From Kocuria rosea subsp. polaris (lineage in GTDB: Bacteria > Actinomycetota > Actinomycetes > Actinomycetales > Micrococcaceae), in assembly GCF_001483755.1 (NCBI RefSeq), contig NZ_LQBK01000023.1:20976-84975 (forward strand): 64,000 bases of DNA. The letters are read 5' to 3'. This document shows positions 1-6,999 of the stretch, in pieces; positions within the stretch are counted from its first letter, which is position 1, and every line of letters starts with the position of its first letter. A program made the translations under genes and the position numbers. Below the pieces are notes generated by a model. It searched no databases and was not told where the DNA came from. It worked only from the letters and a program-made list of their open reading frames with translations.

Positions 1-1
1 G

Positions 2-73
2 GGCGTCTACCGTCTCGTCCTCGAGGAGGTCGACGACGGGGGAGCAGCCCCGTCGGGCAGAACCACCGGGTGA
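2..73 (+). CDS. C-terminal tail of an upstream gene (partial, uncertain)
   Basis: An open frame enters from the left edge and reads GVYRLVLEEVDDG followed by a short Ser/Gly/Thr-rich tail to a TGA at 71-73. It would be the last 23 residues of a + strand gene that converges on the serine hydrolase ending at 120. The fragment is too short to assign a family and could be a chance frame, but its composition looks like an ordinary protein C-terminus. No terminator is obvious in the 46 bases between the two stops. Confidence 0.3.
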   Translation, partial: GVYRLVLEEVDDGGAAPSGRTTG

Positions 74-119
74 CCCCACGCGCCGGGTCGGCGTTCGACC
101 GATCCGGCGATGCGGACGG

Positions 120-1448
120 TCAGCGTTCCGGGTTGGGGGTGAAGGTGTGGCCCAGGGCGGTGGAGAGCCCCGCGAAGATCCGTGTGGCCGGAGTGGCGCA
201 GGACAGGGTCCTGGGGTCGTCGGCCAACACCGGGGACTCCGGGCAGTCCCCGGAGGCGATGTCACTGGTGGCCTGCACGACCACGGTGGTGTCGGTGGTG
301 GTGTCGTAGTAGACGGTGGTGTTGTAGCCGGGTTGTGTCCCGGTGTGCCCCACCCAGCCGTCGATGCATCCGAACCCCAGTCCGTAGCCGGACTCGGGTG
401 GTCGGAACGAGGTGAGGCGCTCCCGCTGGGCCTCCGGGTCCAGCAGCCCGTGCCCGGTGCCCATGGCCCGGCCGTAGACCAGCAGGTCGTCCATGTCCGA
501 GATCAGGGCCCCGGCGGTGTCTCCCCACGAGGGATTCCAGTGGGTGGCATCGGCCGGTGCTTCCGGGGTCGCGGTGTCGCCCTGGAGCGTGAAGCCCCGC
601 GCGGAGGGTTCCGGCATCTCGGTCGAGTCCCCGGGCCAGGTGGTCTCGTCGAGGTCCAGCGGCTCGAAGATCTGCTCCTCCAGGACCTCCCCGACCGGCT
701 GGTCGGTGACCTGCTCGATGACCAGGCCCAGCAGGATGTAGTTGGTGTTGGAGTAGTCGAACTGCTCACCGGGGGCGAACAGGGGGGATTCGGAGACGCC
801 GACGGCGACCAGTTCCTCCGGGGTGAAGACCTGCTGCGGATCCGCGAAGAAGCGGTCCGTGAACCGAGTGCTGCGGGTGTAGCTGGCCACACCGCTGGTC
901 ATGTTGGCGAGCTGCCGCAGGGTGATCCGCTCCCCGTTGGGGATGCCTTCGATGTAGTCGGCGACGGGGTCCTCCAGGGCGAGCTGTCCCTCCTCGGCCA
1001 GCTGCAGGATCAAGGTGGCGGTGAAGGGCTTGGTGACCGACCCGATGCGGGTGTGCACGCCGACCTGCATGGACTCCCCGGTGGCGGGGTCGGCCACCCC
1101 GTAGGCGGCCGTCCAGGTGCCCTCGGGGGAGGAGACGCCCACCACCGCACCGGGCGCGGACGCCTGGCCGAACGAGGCACGGGCGGCGGCATCCAACGTC
1201 GTCGCCAGCTCCTCGGGCAGGGGCTCGGCCATCTGCGCCGAGGGTTCCCGGGTGACGACGTCGTCGACGTCGGTGACACAGGCGTCGGAGCCGGTGGCCG
1301 ACGCCGACGGGGTCGCTGAAGCGGCCGGAGCGGCCGCCGGCCCGGCGGGGGAGGACGGGGCGGCCGTTGCCCCGCCGGTCCCGAGGAGGAGCACCGCCGC
1401 CGTGGCGGCGGCGAACGCGGAACGCGGGGATCGTGCCGATGATGACAT
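120..1448 (-). CDS. Secreted serine hydrolase, beta-lactamase class C / D-Ala-D-Ala carboxypeptidase family
   Basis: The 442-residue product belongs to the serine beta-lactamase-like superfamily. This includes class C beta-lactamases, DD-carboxypeptidases and esterases. All three active-site motifs are visible: SVTK at residues 137-140 (acylated serine and lysine), YSN at 232-234 and HTG at 368-370 in the KTG position. The N-terminus has a basic start, an Ala/Leu-rich core and an AxA-type site near residue 30, so it is a predicted Sec-exported protein. A Pro/Ala/Ser-rich linker of about 35 residues follows. The ATG at 1448 is preceded by GAGAGGAAG, a good ribosome site. HTG rather than KTG is common in the peptidase/esterase branch, so beta-lactam resistance should not be assumed; the substrate is unknown. 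The gene stands alone, tail to tail with the window edge. Confidence 0.9.
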   Translation of the reverse strand: MSSSARSPRSAFAAATAAVLLLGTGGATAAPSSPAGPAAAPAASATPSASATGSDACVTDVDDVVTREPSAQMAEPLPEELATTLDAAARASFGQASAPGAVVGVSSPEGTWTAAYGVADPATGESMQVGVHTRIGSVTKPFTATLILQLAEEGQLALEDPVADYIEGIPNGERITLRQLANMTSGVASYTRSTRFTDRFFADPQQVFTPEELVAVGVSESPLFAPGEQFDYSNTNYILLGLVIEQVTDQPVGEVLEEQIFEPLDLDETTWPGDSTEMPEPSARGFTLQGDTATPEAPADATHWNPSWGDTAGALISDMDDLLVYGRAMGTGHGLLDPEAQRERLTSFRPPESGYGLGFGCIDGWVGHTGTQPGYNTTVYYDTTTDTTVVVQATSDIASGDCPESPVLADDPRTLSCATPATRIFAGLSTALGHTFTPNPER

Positions 1449-1783
1449 TGTCGTCTTCCTCTCGACCGGCGCAGGTCACCTCCGGTGAGGCCCCTGCACC
1501 CGGAGAACAGCGCTTCGGGTCCAGTCGTCATGGACGACGATGTCGACCCCTGGGCCCCACGTCACCGCGACAGCACATCCCGGCAGTACGCACAGACCAA
1601 GGAATCGATGGGATGACGGGCCGGTCCACGGCCCCGGACCGCGGGCCGGACCCGAAGAACTCCTGGGCCGGGCGGTGTCCCCAGCGTAGAACGGCCTTCC
1701 GGACCGGCCCGCTGACCTGTCCCGGATCGTTACCCGACCACCGAAGATGACACCGTCGCGCAGCGGGTTGGGCCCAGGTGTGC
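1449..1783. other. Intergenic stretch, 335 bp
   Basis: This lies between the start of the serine hydrolase and the stop of the quinone-oxidoreductase-like gene, both on the - strand. It must contain the hydrolase promoter. I see the Shine-Dalgarno sequence next to the ATG but no convincing -35/-10 pair, no coding frame resembling a known protein, and no strong terminator hairpin. Confidence 0.5.
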
Positions 1784-2818
1784 TCAGACGGTGATGGCGA
1801 TCTTTCCTCGCACTTGACCGGCCTCGAGTCGTGCCATGGCCTCAGCAGCCTGTTCCAACGGGTAGGTGCCGTCGACGTGCGGAGTCACTCGACCGGCCTC
1901 GATGAGCTCGGTGAGCCGTTGGAGGCCTGCGGTGCGGGTGGTGGACACGACGTTGGTGAACCGCTGGCCCACGAACGGGGAGAGGGCTGCTGCGCGCAGG
2001 GTCCGTCCCATGCCACCGGTGAGGCGGTCGCCCTCCTCCCCGCCCACGAGCACGGCCGTTCCGGTCGGTGCCAGGGCCCGGCGCAGCCGGGACAGCGGTG
2101 GGTTGCCGGCCAGGTCCAGGACGAGGTCGTAGTGGTGGGTTCCGTCGGCGAAGTCCTCGCGGGTGCGGTCGATGACGTGGTCCGCGCCCAGGGAGCGGAC
2201 GTGGTCGACCGTGGCGGTGCTGGTCACGGCGGTGACGTCTGCCCCGAAGGCCTTGGCCAGTTGCACGGCGTAGGACCCGACTCCGCCGGAGGCCCCGGTG
2301 ATCAGCACCGTCTGCCCTGCCCGCAGGCGTCCGGCCCGTCCCAGGGCCTGCAGGGCGGTGGCTGCGGAGACCGGCACCACCGCCGCCTGCTCGGCGGTCA
2401 GGCTCCCCGGTGCGGGGGCGAGCTGATCGGCCCGGGCCACGGCGTACTCGGCGAAAGAGCCGCGGGCTGCCCCGTACACCTCCTGCCCGACGGAGAGGCC
2501 GGTGACGGCGGCGCCGAGGGCCACGACCGTGCCAGCGACTTCCATCCCGGCCACCGGGTTCCTCGGTGCCCGCAGCCCGAAGCCCAGGCGCAACAGGTAG
2601 GGCCGGCCCGTCATCAGGTGCCAGGTGCCCCGGTCCAGACCGGCCGCGCGCACGCGCAGGAGCACCTCCTTCTTGCCGGGCTCGGGCACCGGTATCCGTG
2701 CCAGGTGCAGGACCTCGGCAGGGCCGTACCTGTCGCGCACCACCGCGCGCATCGTGCTGTCCGGGGTGGGACCGGTCGTGCCCTGGCCCTCCACGGTGTG
2801 GTGTTCCTCAGCGGCCAT
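1784..2818 (-). CDS. NAD(P)-dependent alcohol dehydrogenase / quinone oxidoreductase-like (MDR superfamily)
   Basis: A 344-residue medium-chain dehydrogenase/reductase. The N-terminal GroES-like domain spans about residues 23-140 and the Rossmann domain has the dinucleotide motif GASGGVG at 175-181. I see neither the structural four-cysteine lobe nor the usual catalytic zinc ligands of alcohol dehydrogenases. This places it with the zinc-free quinone oxidoreductase (QOR) branch, which transfers hydride from NADPH to quinones or enones. The reading frame stays open far upstream, but the ATG at 2818 is chosen because GGAGAGGAG lies 8-10 bases before it and family homology begins shortly after. 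A variable, Thr/Gly-rich stretch of about 20 residues precedes the conserved part. It is transcribed alone; the substrate is unknown. Confidence 0.88.
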   Translation of the reverse strand: MAAEEHHTVEGQGTTGPTPDSTMRAVVRDRYGPAEVLHLARIPVPEPGKKEVLLRVRAAGLDRGTWHLMTGRPYLLRLGFGLRAPRNPVAGMEVAGTVVALGAAVTGLSVGQEVYGAARGSFAEYAVARADQLAPAPGSLTAEQAAVVPVSAATALQALGRAGRLRAGQTVLITGASGGVGSYAVQLAKAFGADVTAVTSTATVDHVRSLGADHVIDRTREDFADGTHHYDLVLDLAGNPPLSRLRRALAPTGTAVLVGGEEGDRLTGGMGRTLRAAALSPFVGQRFTNVVSTTRTAGLQRLTELIEAGRVTPHVDGTYPLEQAAEAMARLEAGQVRGKIAITV

Positions 2819-2907
2819 GATGGTGCTCCTCTCCGGACCGGGTCCGGTCGGTGCCCGGGAGGGAACCCGGGGGCGAATCTGTGGACAGGTCTCCCCGCCG
2901 AGCCCAG

Positions 2908-3201
2908 GACGAGGATCTGGCCCAGGTGCTCGCCCAGCAGGGCCCCGTCGACCTGGTGCTGGGCAGTCCGGGCGGCCTCCACCGCGGTGCCGGTGGCGGA
3001 ATCCCCCGGAGCGCAGATGGTGGCCAGGGGGACCACGAACACCCAGCGCAGGAACCCGATCACCGACGGCGCCGTGGCCGCGACGGCGAAGGCCAGGGCG
3101 CCGGGGACGGTTCCGGCTCTGCCGGTGCCCTTTCCTCCACGTTGCCGGGGAAACCACCCGATGCCGACGGTCGGAGCGGTCGGCTCGATCTGAGTTCCCA
3201 T
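2908..3201 (-). pseudogene. Truncated DUF4386-like integral membrane protein remnant
   Basis: The frame from the ATG at 3201 (AGGCGG just upstream) gives a hydrophobic segment around residues 33-60 and the motif RWVFVVP at 52-58. It continues to LGEHLGQIL at 89-97. The combination of an RWxFVVP segment followed about 30 residues later by GEHLGQ resembles the N-terminal third of DUF4386-type multi-spanning proteins, as I recall that family. After position 2908 the frame continues but loses any membrane character and runs into the start region of the neighbouring oxidoreductase. The later helices are missing, so it is probably a decayed gene truncated at its 3' end. A short functional protein cannot be excluded. 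Confidence 0.4.
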
Positions 3202-3380
3202 GATCCGCCTGATGGCCGGCTCCGCACCGGGACGGACCTTTTATTAAGTGTGCCGCCCGGTCGAGGCGGGTATCACCAGCTGGGTGCTCCTGCCGACACG
3301 AAGAAACCGAACGACCCATGCACCGGACAGTGGCCTCGCACTGCGTGCAACCTGCTCCGGCTCAGCAGGACTGCCATGCG

Positions 3381-3405
3381 ACCCCCCTGTGATGCAACAG
3401 GGGGG
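3381..3405. repeat. Inverted repeat with C/G homopolymer arms
   Basis: The arm ACCCCCCTGT (3381-3390) faces ACAGGGGGG (3397-3405) across a six-base spacer, and the G run continues to eight. It lies about 170 bp upstream of the AI-2E-family start, in a divergent intergenic region. It could be an operator, a stem-loop in the leader, or a bidirectional terminator for the nearby remnant. Confidence 0.5.
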
Positions 3406-3572
3406 GGTGGACCGTCCACTCGCCGGCCGGCGCGTGGGTCGCCGCGTCGGGGCACCGGACCCGGGGCCGGGTGCGGCGCCGTCGTCGGGCACTGTCCCGG
3501 GGCTTGGCATCCACGAGCCCGTGGGCGCATCCTGAAGCCAGGTCGACGGCGGGACTGGGGAGGCGGATTCCG

Positions 3573-4727
3573 ATGACGCGCCCACGGCATCGCAGCGCCT
3601 CGCACCCTCGTGACCTGTGGGCGGATCCGCTGGGGCGGGCGACCACCCGAGCCTTGCAGGGGCTGGTGCTGCTGAGCGCGGGAGCGGTGGTGGTCTACGG
3701 GTTGATCCAGCTCAAACTGGTCGTGATCCCGTTGCTGATCGCCCTGATCCTGGCCGCGGCCCTGAACCCGCTGGTCGCGTTCCTGCGCCGGCGGGGCGTG
3801 CCGGGGGCGCTGGCGACCTGGATCGTGTTCCTGGCCGCGATCGTGGTCCTGGGCGGGGTGGTCACCGGCATGGTGTTCGCGGTGCGCAGCGAGTGGGCGG
3901 AGCTGGTGGCCTCCGCAGTGGGCGGGCTGGAACGGCTGCGGGAGTTCATCGTGGCCGGTCCGGTTCCGGTCGGTCAGCAGGGCCTGGACGAGGCCATCAC
4001 GGCCGTCGTGGATTTCACGGCCGGCCCCCGGTTCGGCGCCGGGGCACTCCTGGGGATCTCCGCGGCCACTCAGGTGATCACCGGTGCGGTGCTGGTGGCC
4101 GTGATCCTCTACTTCTTCCTCCAGGACGCGGCCAGGATCTGGGCGTTCTTCCTGCGCCGTTTCCACGGTGAGACCTTGGCGAAGCTGCTCGTGTCGGGCA
4201 TCACGGCCCTGCACGTGCTGGGAGGCTACGTGCGCGGCACCGCCGTGGTGGCGCTGCTGGAGGCGGTGGTCATCGGACTCACCCTGCTGGTGCTGCGGGT
4301 GCCTCTGGCCCTGCCCCTGTCCGTGCTGATCTTTCTGGGCGGATTCATCCCCATCGTGGGAGCCGCTCTGATCGGGGGTGTCGCGGCCCTGGTGGCCCTG
4401 GTGGCCAACGGTCCCGTGGTGGCGCTGGTGGTGGTGGCGGTGGTGGTGGCCATCAACCAGCTCGACGGCCGGGTGCTCCAGCCGATGGTGCTGGGCCGGG
4501 CCCTGAGTCTGCACCCGCTGGTGGTGCTGCTCGCCCTGGCTGCCGGAGGGATCCTCTCCGGTGTCGTCGGGGCCGTGCTGGCCGTGCCGCTGACCGCGGT
4601 GGGGTGGGCCCTGGTCCAGATCTGGTTCCCGGATCCCGGGAACCCGGAGGCACTCCCTCCAAGAGCGGTGCGCCCCCGCGCCGGGCCGCCGGACCCATCC
4701 GATCCGGCTGCACCCACCGGTGCTTGA
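3573..4727 (+). CDS. AI-2E family transporter (PerM/YdiK-like permease)
   Basis: A 384-residue polytopic membrane protein of the AI-2E transporter superfamily. Hydrophobic helices pair up at about residues 29-65 and 72-100. A less hydrophobic loop follows (about 105-160), then a long helix with VAVILYFFLQDA and a C-terminal set of four to five helices. The family signature GGFIPIVGA and the downstream NQLDGRVLQPMVLG are clearly present; both are hallmarks of the family. Some members export autoinducer-2, but others are Na+/H+ antiporters or of unknown function, so the substrate is open. The ATG at 3573 has GGGGAGG about 10 bases upstream. A further in-frame extension upstream is low-complexity and was not used. 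The Pro-rich C-terminal 30 residues are a lineage-specific tail. Confidence 0.9.
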   Translation: MTRPRHRSASHPRDLWADPLGRATTRALQGLVLLSAGAVVVYGLIQLKLVVIPLLIALILAAALNPLVAFLRRRGVPGALATWIVFLAAIVVLGGVVTGMVFAVRSEWAELVASAVGGLERLREFIVAGPVPVGQQGLDEAITAVVDFTAGPRFGAGALLGISAATQVITGAVLVAVILYFFLQDAARIWAFFLRRFHGETLAKLLVSGITALHVLGGYVRGTAVVALLEAVVIGLTLLVLRVPLALPLSVLIFLGGFIPIVGAALIGGVAALVALVANGPVVALVVVAVVVAINQLDGRVLQPMVLGRALSLHPLVVLLALAAGGILSGVVGAVLAVPLTAVGWALVQIWFPDPGNPEALPPRAVRPRAGPPDPSDPAAPTGA

Positions 4728-5026
4728 GGGCGTCGCCACGCCGCAGGGCCGGCGCCGAGCGCTCGGCGAAGAAGGGCTCGGCGTCCTCCGTGGCCTGCCG
4801 GACGTCGAGGCCGTGCACGCCCCGCTCGCTCGGACCTCCCGTGTGCAGGATCAGCCCCCCGGACGGGCGCGTTCCGGGCGGCCTCGCCCGTCCTGATGCG
4901 GGTGTGGATCGACGTCATACGCGGTGTTCGGCACCGAGCGTGAACTGTTGCGGCAGCTGCTCGAGAGCACGCTCACGGACGGCGCCGAACCCGTGCCGAT
5001 GGCCGAGCGGCTCGCGTCCCGGGCGC
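4728..5026. other. Intergenic stretch with possible gene debris
   Basis: The region lies between two convergent genes. On the - strand two short frames read MTSIHTRIRTGEAARN and, in a different phase, GLILHTGGPSERG followed by LDVRQATEDAEPFF. They would join into one sequence after a single-base shift. On the + strand a frame reads ERELLRQLLESTLTDG to a stop near 5057, inside the VOC gene. These look more protein-like than random but match nothing I recognise. They may be debris of lost genes. Confidence 0.25.
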
Positions 5027-5467
5027 TCAGCCGAGCTGCTCGGCCAGCGCGACGATGATCCCCTCGGGGCCGCGGACGTAGCAGAGCCGGTAGCTGTCCT
5101 GGTACTGCACCACGTCACCGACGAGTTCCGCGCCGCGGGACTGCAGCGCCGCGATGGTGGCGTCGATGTTGTCGACGGCGAACATGATGCTGCGCAGCCC
5201 CAGGGTGTTCCCCGGGGCGTTCTGCGGCGCAGCGCTGACCGCTTCGGGGCTGTGGAACGTCGTCAGTTCGAGCCGGCCGTGGCCGTCGGGGGTCCGCAGC
5301 ATGGCGACGTCGACCCGCACGCCCTCGAGCCCCGAGACACGGTCCACCCACTGTCCCTCGATCGGCGCCCGGCCCTCCAGCTCCATGCCGAGGTCGAGGA
5401 AGAACGCCACGGCGGCTTCGAGATCGCCGACGACGACGCCCACGTGGTCCATCCGCTGGATCGACAT
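5027..5467 (-). CDS. VOC family protein (glyoxalase/bleomycin-resistance fold)
   Basis: A 146-residue vicinal-oxygen-chelate protein with two beta-alpha-beta-beta-beta modules. The first opens with MDHVGVVVGDLEAAVAFF and the second with RSIMFAVDNIDATIAAL. The protein ends with the usual GPEGIIVALAE strand. Candidate metal ligands are the His in DHVGV, a mid-chain Glu in the first module and the Glu in the last strand. VOC members include isomerases, dioxygenases and resistance proteins, so the reaction is not known. The ATG at 5467 is preceded by AAGGAG. About 60 bases further upstream (5528-5554) is a TGTCGA-17-CGTC element matching the promoter before the sigma-factor operon at 6586-8145. 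The gene is therefore probably a target of that ECF42 sigma factor. Confidence 0.9.
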   Translation of the reverse strand: MSIQRMDHVGVVVGDLEAAVAFFLDLGMELEGRAPIEGQWVDRVSGLEGVRVDVAMLRTPDGHGRLELTTFHSPEAVSAAPQNAPGNTLGLRSIMFAVDNIDATIAALQSRGAELVGDVVQYQDSYRLCYVRGPEGIIVALAEQLG

Positions 5468-5527
5468 GATCTTCTCCTTGCGTCGTGAGGTCCTGGTGCG
5501 GCCGGTCGTGGCCACCCGTGCCTTCGG

Positions 5528-5554
5528 GACGGAGCCGGCGCCTCGATCTCGACA
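5528..5554 (-). promoter_or_regulatory. Putative ECF42 promoter of the VOC gene
   Basis: On the - strand the sequence is TGTCGA (5554-5549), a 17-base spacer, then CGTC (5531-5528). The last spacer bases plus the -10 read GGCTCCGTCCC, the same as in the promoter at 6509-6535. From memory of the family, ECF42 sigma factors recognise TGTCGA at -35 and CGA/TC at -10. The predicted leader to the ATG is about 50 bases, as in the other copy. Confidence 0.65.
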
Positions 5555-5689
5555 CCCGGGAACGGGCTGCGTGCTGCGGGCCCGCCTCGGGCGGTCACCG
5601 CCCGGGGGCATCCCCACCGCTGCACGCCGTCTGCCCGCACGCTCGCCGTTCCACCGCGGTGGCCGCCACGAGCTCGGAAGATGACCCCG

Positions 5690-6337
5690 TCACGCGGTCC
5701 TGCGGTCGAAGGTCAGGTGGGTGACGCCGCTGGGCGCCGAGACGACCTCGACGTCGTAGTCCTGCTCGAGCGCCTCCAGCCCGTCCCACACCCGGACGCC
5801 GCGGCCGAGCACGATCGGCACCTGGACCAGGTGCATGTGGTCGACCAGGCCCGCGGCGAGGAAGTCCCGCACGACGGTCGGGCCACCGCCGATGCGCACG
5901 TCCTGTCCGCCGGCGGCCGCGCGGGCGGCGTGGAGCGCCTCGGCCGGTGCGGCGTCGAGGAAGTGGAAGGTGGTCCCGCCCTCCATCTCGATCGAGGGTC
6001 GCGGGCGGTGGGTGAGCACGAAGGCCGGCGTGCGGAACGGGGGGTTGGGGCCCCACCACCCGGTCCAGTCGGCGTCGTCCTGCCAGCCCGGTGGGCCGAA
6101 CTTGCCGGCGCCCATGATCTCGGCGCCGATGTCCGGCTCGTGCTGCTGGGCGAACGCGTCGTCCACCCCGGCCGTGCCGCCCCGGCGCCCCATGATCGGT
6201 GCGCCGAAGCGGGTGGCGATCATCCACTCGTGCAGCCGTTGGCCGGCGTGTCCCATGGGCGCCTCGGACGACTGGCCGTCGCCGGTCGCGAAGCCGTCCA
6301 GCGAGACGGAGAAGTTGTGGATGCGGGTCCGTGCCAT
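5690..6337 (-). CDS. Dihydrofolate reductase family protein (RibD C-terminal-like reductase)
   Basis: A 215-residue protein of the DHFR/RibD C-terminal domain superfamily, NADPH-dependent reductases. It starts with TRIHNFSVSLDGFATGDG, the typical first strand with its Asp. It carries PAFVLTHRPRP in the middle and the cofactor-binding stretch DVRIGGGPTVVRDFLAAGLVDHMHLVQVPIVLGRG, which is diagnostic for this family. True dihydrofolate reductase activity is unlikely; these stand-alone proteins are of unknown substrate. The ATG at 6337 has GGAG eight to nine bases before it. The gene sits between the VOC gene and the divergent DGPF/sigma pair. A weak ECF42-like element (exact CGTC at 6391-6394, poor -35) precedes it. 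YCII, VOC and DHFR-like genes are a recurring neighbourhood for ECF42 sigma factors. Confidence 0.88.
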   Translation of the reverse strand: MARTRIHNFSVSLDGFATGDGQSSEAPMGHAGQRLHEWMIATRFGAPIMGRRGGTAGVDDAFAQQHEPDIGAEIMGAGKFGPPGWQDDADWTGWWGPNPPFRTPAFVLTHRPRPSIEMEGGTTFHFLDAAPAEALHAARAAAGGQDVRIGGGPTVVRDFLAAGLVDHMHLVQVPIVLGRGVRVWDGLEALEQDYDVEVVSAPSGVTHLTFDRRTA

Positions 6338-6390
6338 CTGGTCGCTCCGTTCGCTCGGCTGCGAGTGCGCAGGGAACTGCTGACACTCCG

Positions 6391-6417
6391 GACGACTGCC
6401 GGATCCATGAGTCGCAC
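6391..6417 (-). promoter_or_regulatory. Degenerate ECF42-like promoter candidate for the DHFR-like gene
   Basis: Reading the - strand, CGTC (6394-6391) is preceded at exactly 17 bases by GTGCGA (6417-6412). Only the CGA half agrees with TGTCGA. Spacing and location are right but the -35 is poor, so this is a candidate only. Confidence 0.3.
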
Positions 6418-6508
6418 CGGCGCGCACGTCCTCTGCGGCCTCCGTCGAGACCGAGCGTAGTCCTGCCCCGGCCGTGGAGGGAGGGCGCCGGACATCGTCC
6501 CGGTGGGA

Positions 6509-6535
6509 TGTCGAAATCCTGTCCGCGGCTCCGTC
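6509..6535 (+). promoter_or_regulatory. Putative ECF42 promoter of the DGPF-sigma operon
   Basis: TGTCGA at 6509-6514, a 17-base spacer and CGTC at 6532-6535. The spacer end and -10 (GGCTCCGTCCC) are identical to the element upstream of the VOC gene. The start codon of the first gene lies 50 bases downstream. This implies autoregulation of the sigma factor. Confidence 0.7.
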
Positions 6536-6585
6536 CCCGGGGTGCATGCGGCCACAATGGGCCGTATCCCAGCGAGGAGGACATC

Positions 6586-6993
6586 ATGGCCAAGTACCTG
6601 TTGCTCAAGCACTACCGAGGCGCACCGGCAGCGATCAACGACGTGCCGATGGACCGGTGGACGCCGGAGGAGGTCTCGGCGCACGTGCGCTACATGGAGG
6701 ACTTCGCCGACCGGCTCAAGGGCACCGGGGAGTTCGTCGACGCGCAGGCGCTGTCCCCGGAGGGCACGTTCGTCCGCCACGACGGCGAGGGGCGCCCGCC
6801 GGTCACCGACGGCCCGTTCGCGGAGACCAAGGACCTGATCGCCGGCTGGATGGTGATCGACGTCGACTCCTGGGAGCGGGCGCTCGAACTGGCCGGGGAG
6901 CTGTCCGCGGCGCCCGGCGCGGGCGGCAGGCCCATCCACGAGTGGCTCGAGGTGCGTCCGTTCCTGGGCGCGCCGCCGACCGTCACGGAGTGA
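6586..6993 (+). CDS. YCII-related DGPF-domain protein, ECF42 partner
   Basis: A 135-residue YCII-superfamily protein. The defining motif TDGPFAETKDLIAGW is at residues 74-88, with DGPF at 75-78. It begins with MAKYLLLKHY and ends with the IHEWLEVRP strand typical of the family. DGPF proteins are the conserved partners of ECF42 sigma factors; their biochemical role is unresolved, although the fold is related to small ferredoxin-like enzymes. The ATG at 6586 follows GAGGAGG, an excellent ribosome site. Its stop is six bases before the sigma-factor GTG, so the two are co-transcribed and probably translationally coupled. The upstream TGTCGA-17-CGTC element suggests the operon is transcribed by its own sigma factor. 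Confidence 0.93.
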   Translation: MAKYLLLKHYRGAPAAINDVPMDRWTPEEVSAHVRYMEDFADRLKGTGEFVDAQALSPEGTFVRHDGEGRPPVTDGPFAETKDLIAGWMVIDVDSWERALELAGELSAAPGAGGRPIHEWLEVRPFLGAPPTVTE

Positions 6994-6999
6994 TCCACG

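Larger units (their letters stand above)
2819..3572. other. 754-bp gap with a membrane-protein remnant and a G/C-run hairpin
   Basis: This separates the divergent quinone-oxidoreductase-like and AI-2E-family genes. It contains a truncated membrane-protein remnant on the - strand (2908-3201), an AT-rich spot at 3239-3247 that is unusual for this DNA, and a dyad with C6 and G8 runs at 3381-3405. The remainder shows no supported gene. Confidence 0.6.

Noticed and set aside
120..1448. Calling the serine hydrolase a beta-lactamase resistance gene
   Set aside because: The motifs are shared by peptidases and esterases, and the third motif is HTG; resistance cannot be inferred.
1550..1580. TGTCGA near 1550 as a further ECF42 promoter
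   Set aside because: The base block 17 positions downstream is not CGTC or CGAC, and no + strand gene follows.
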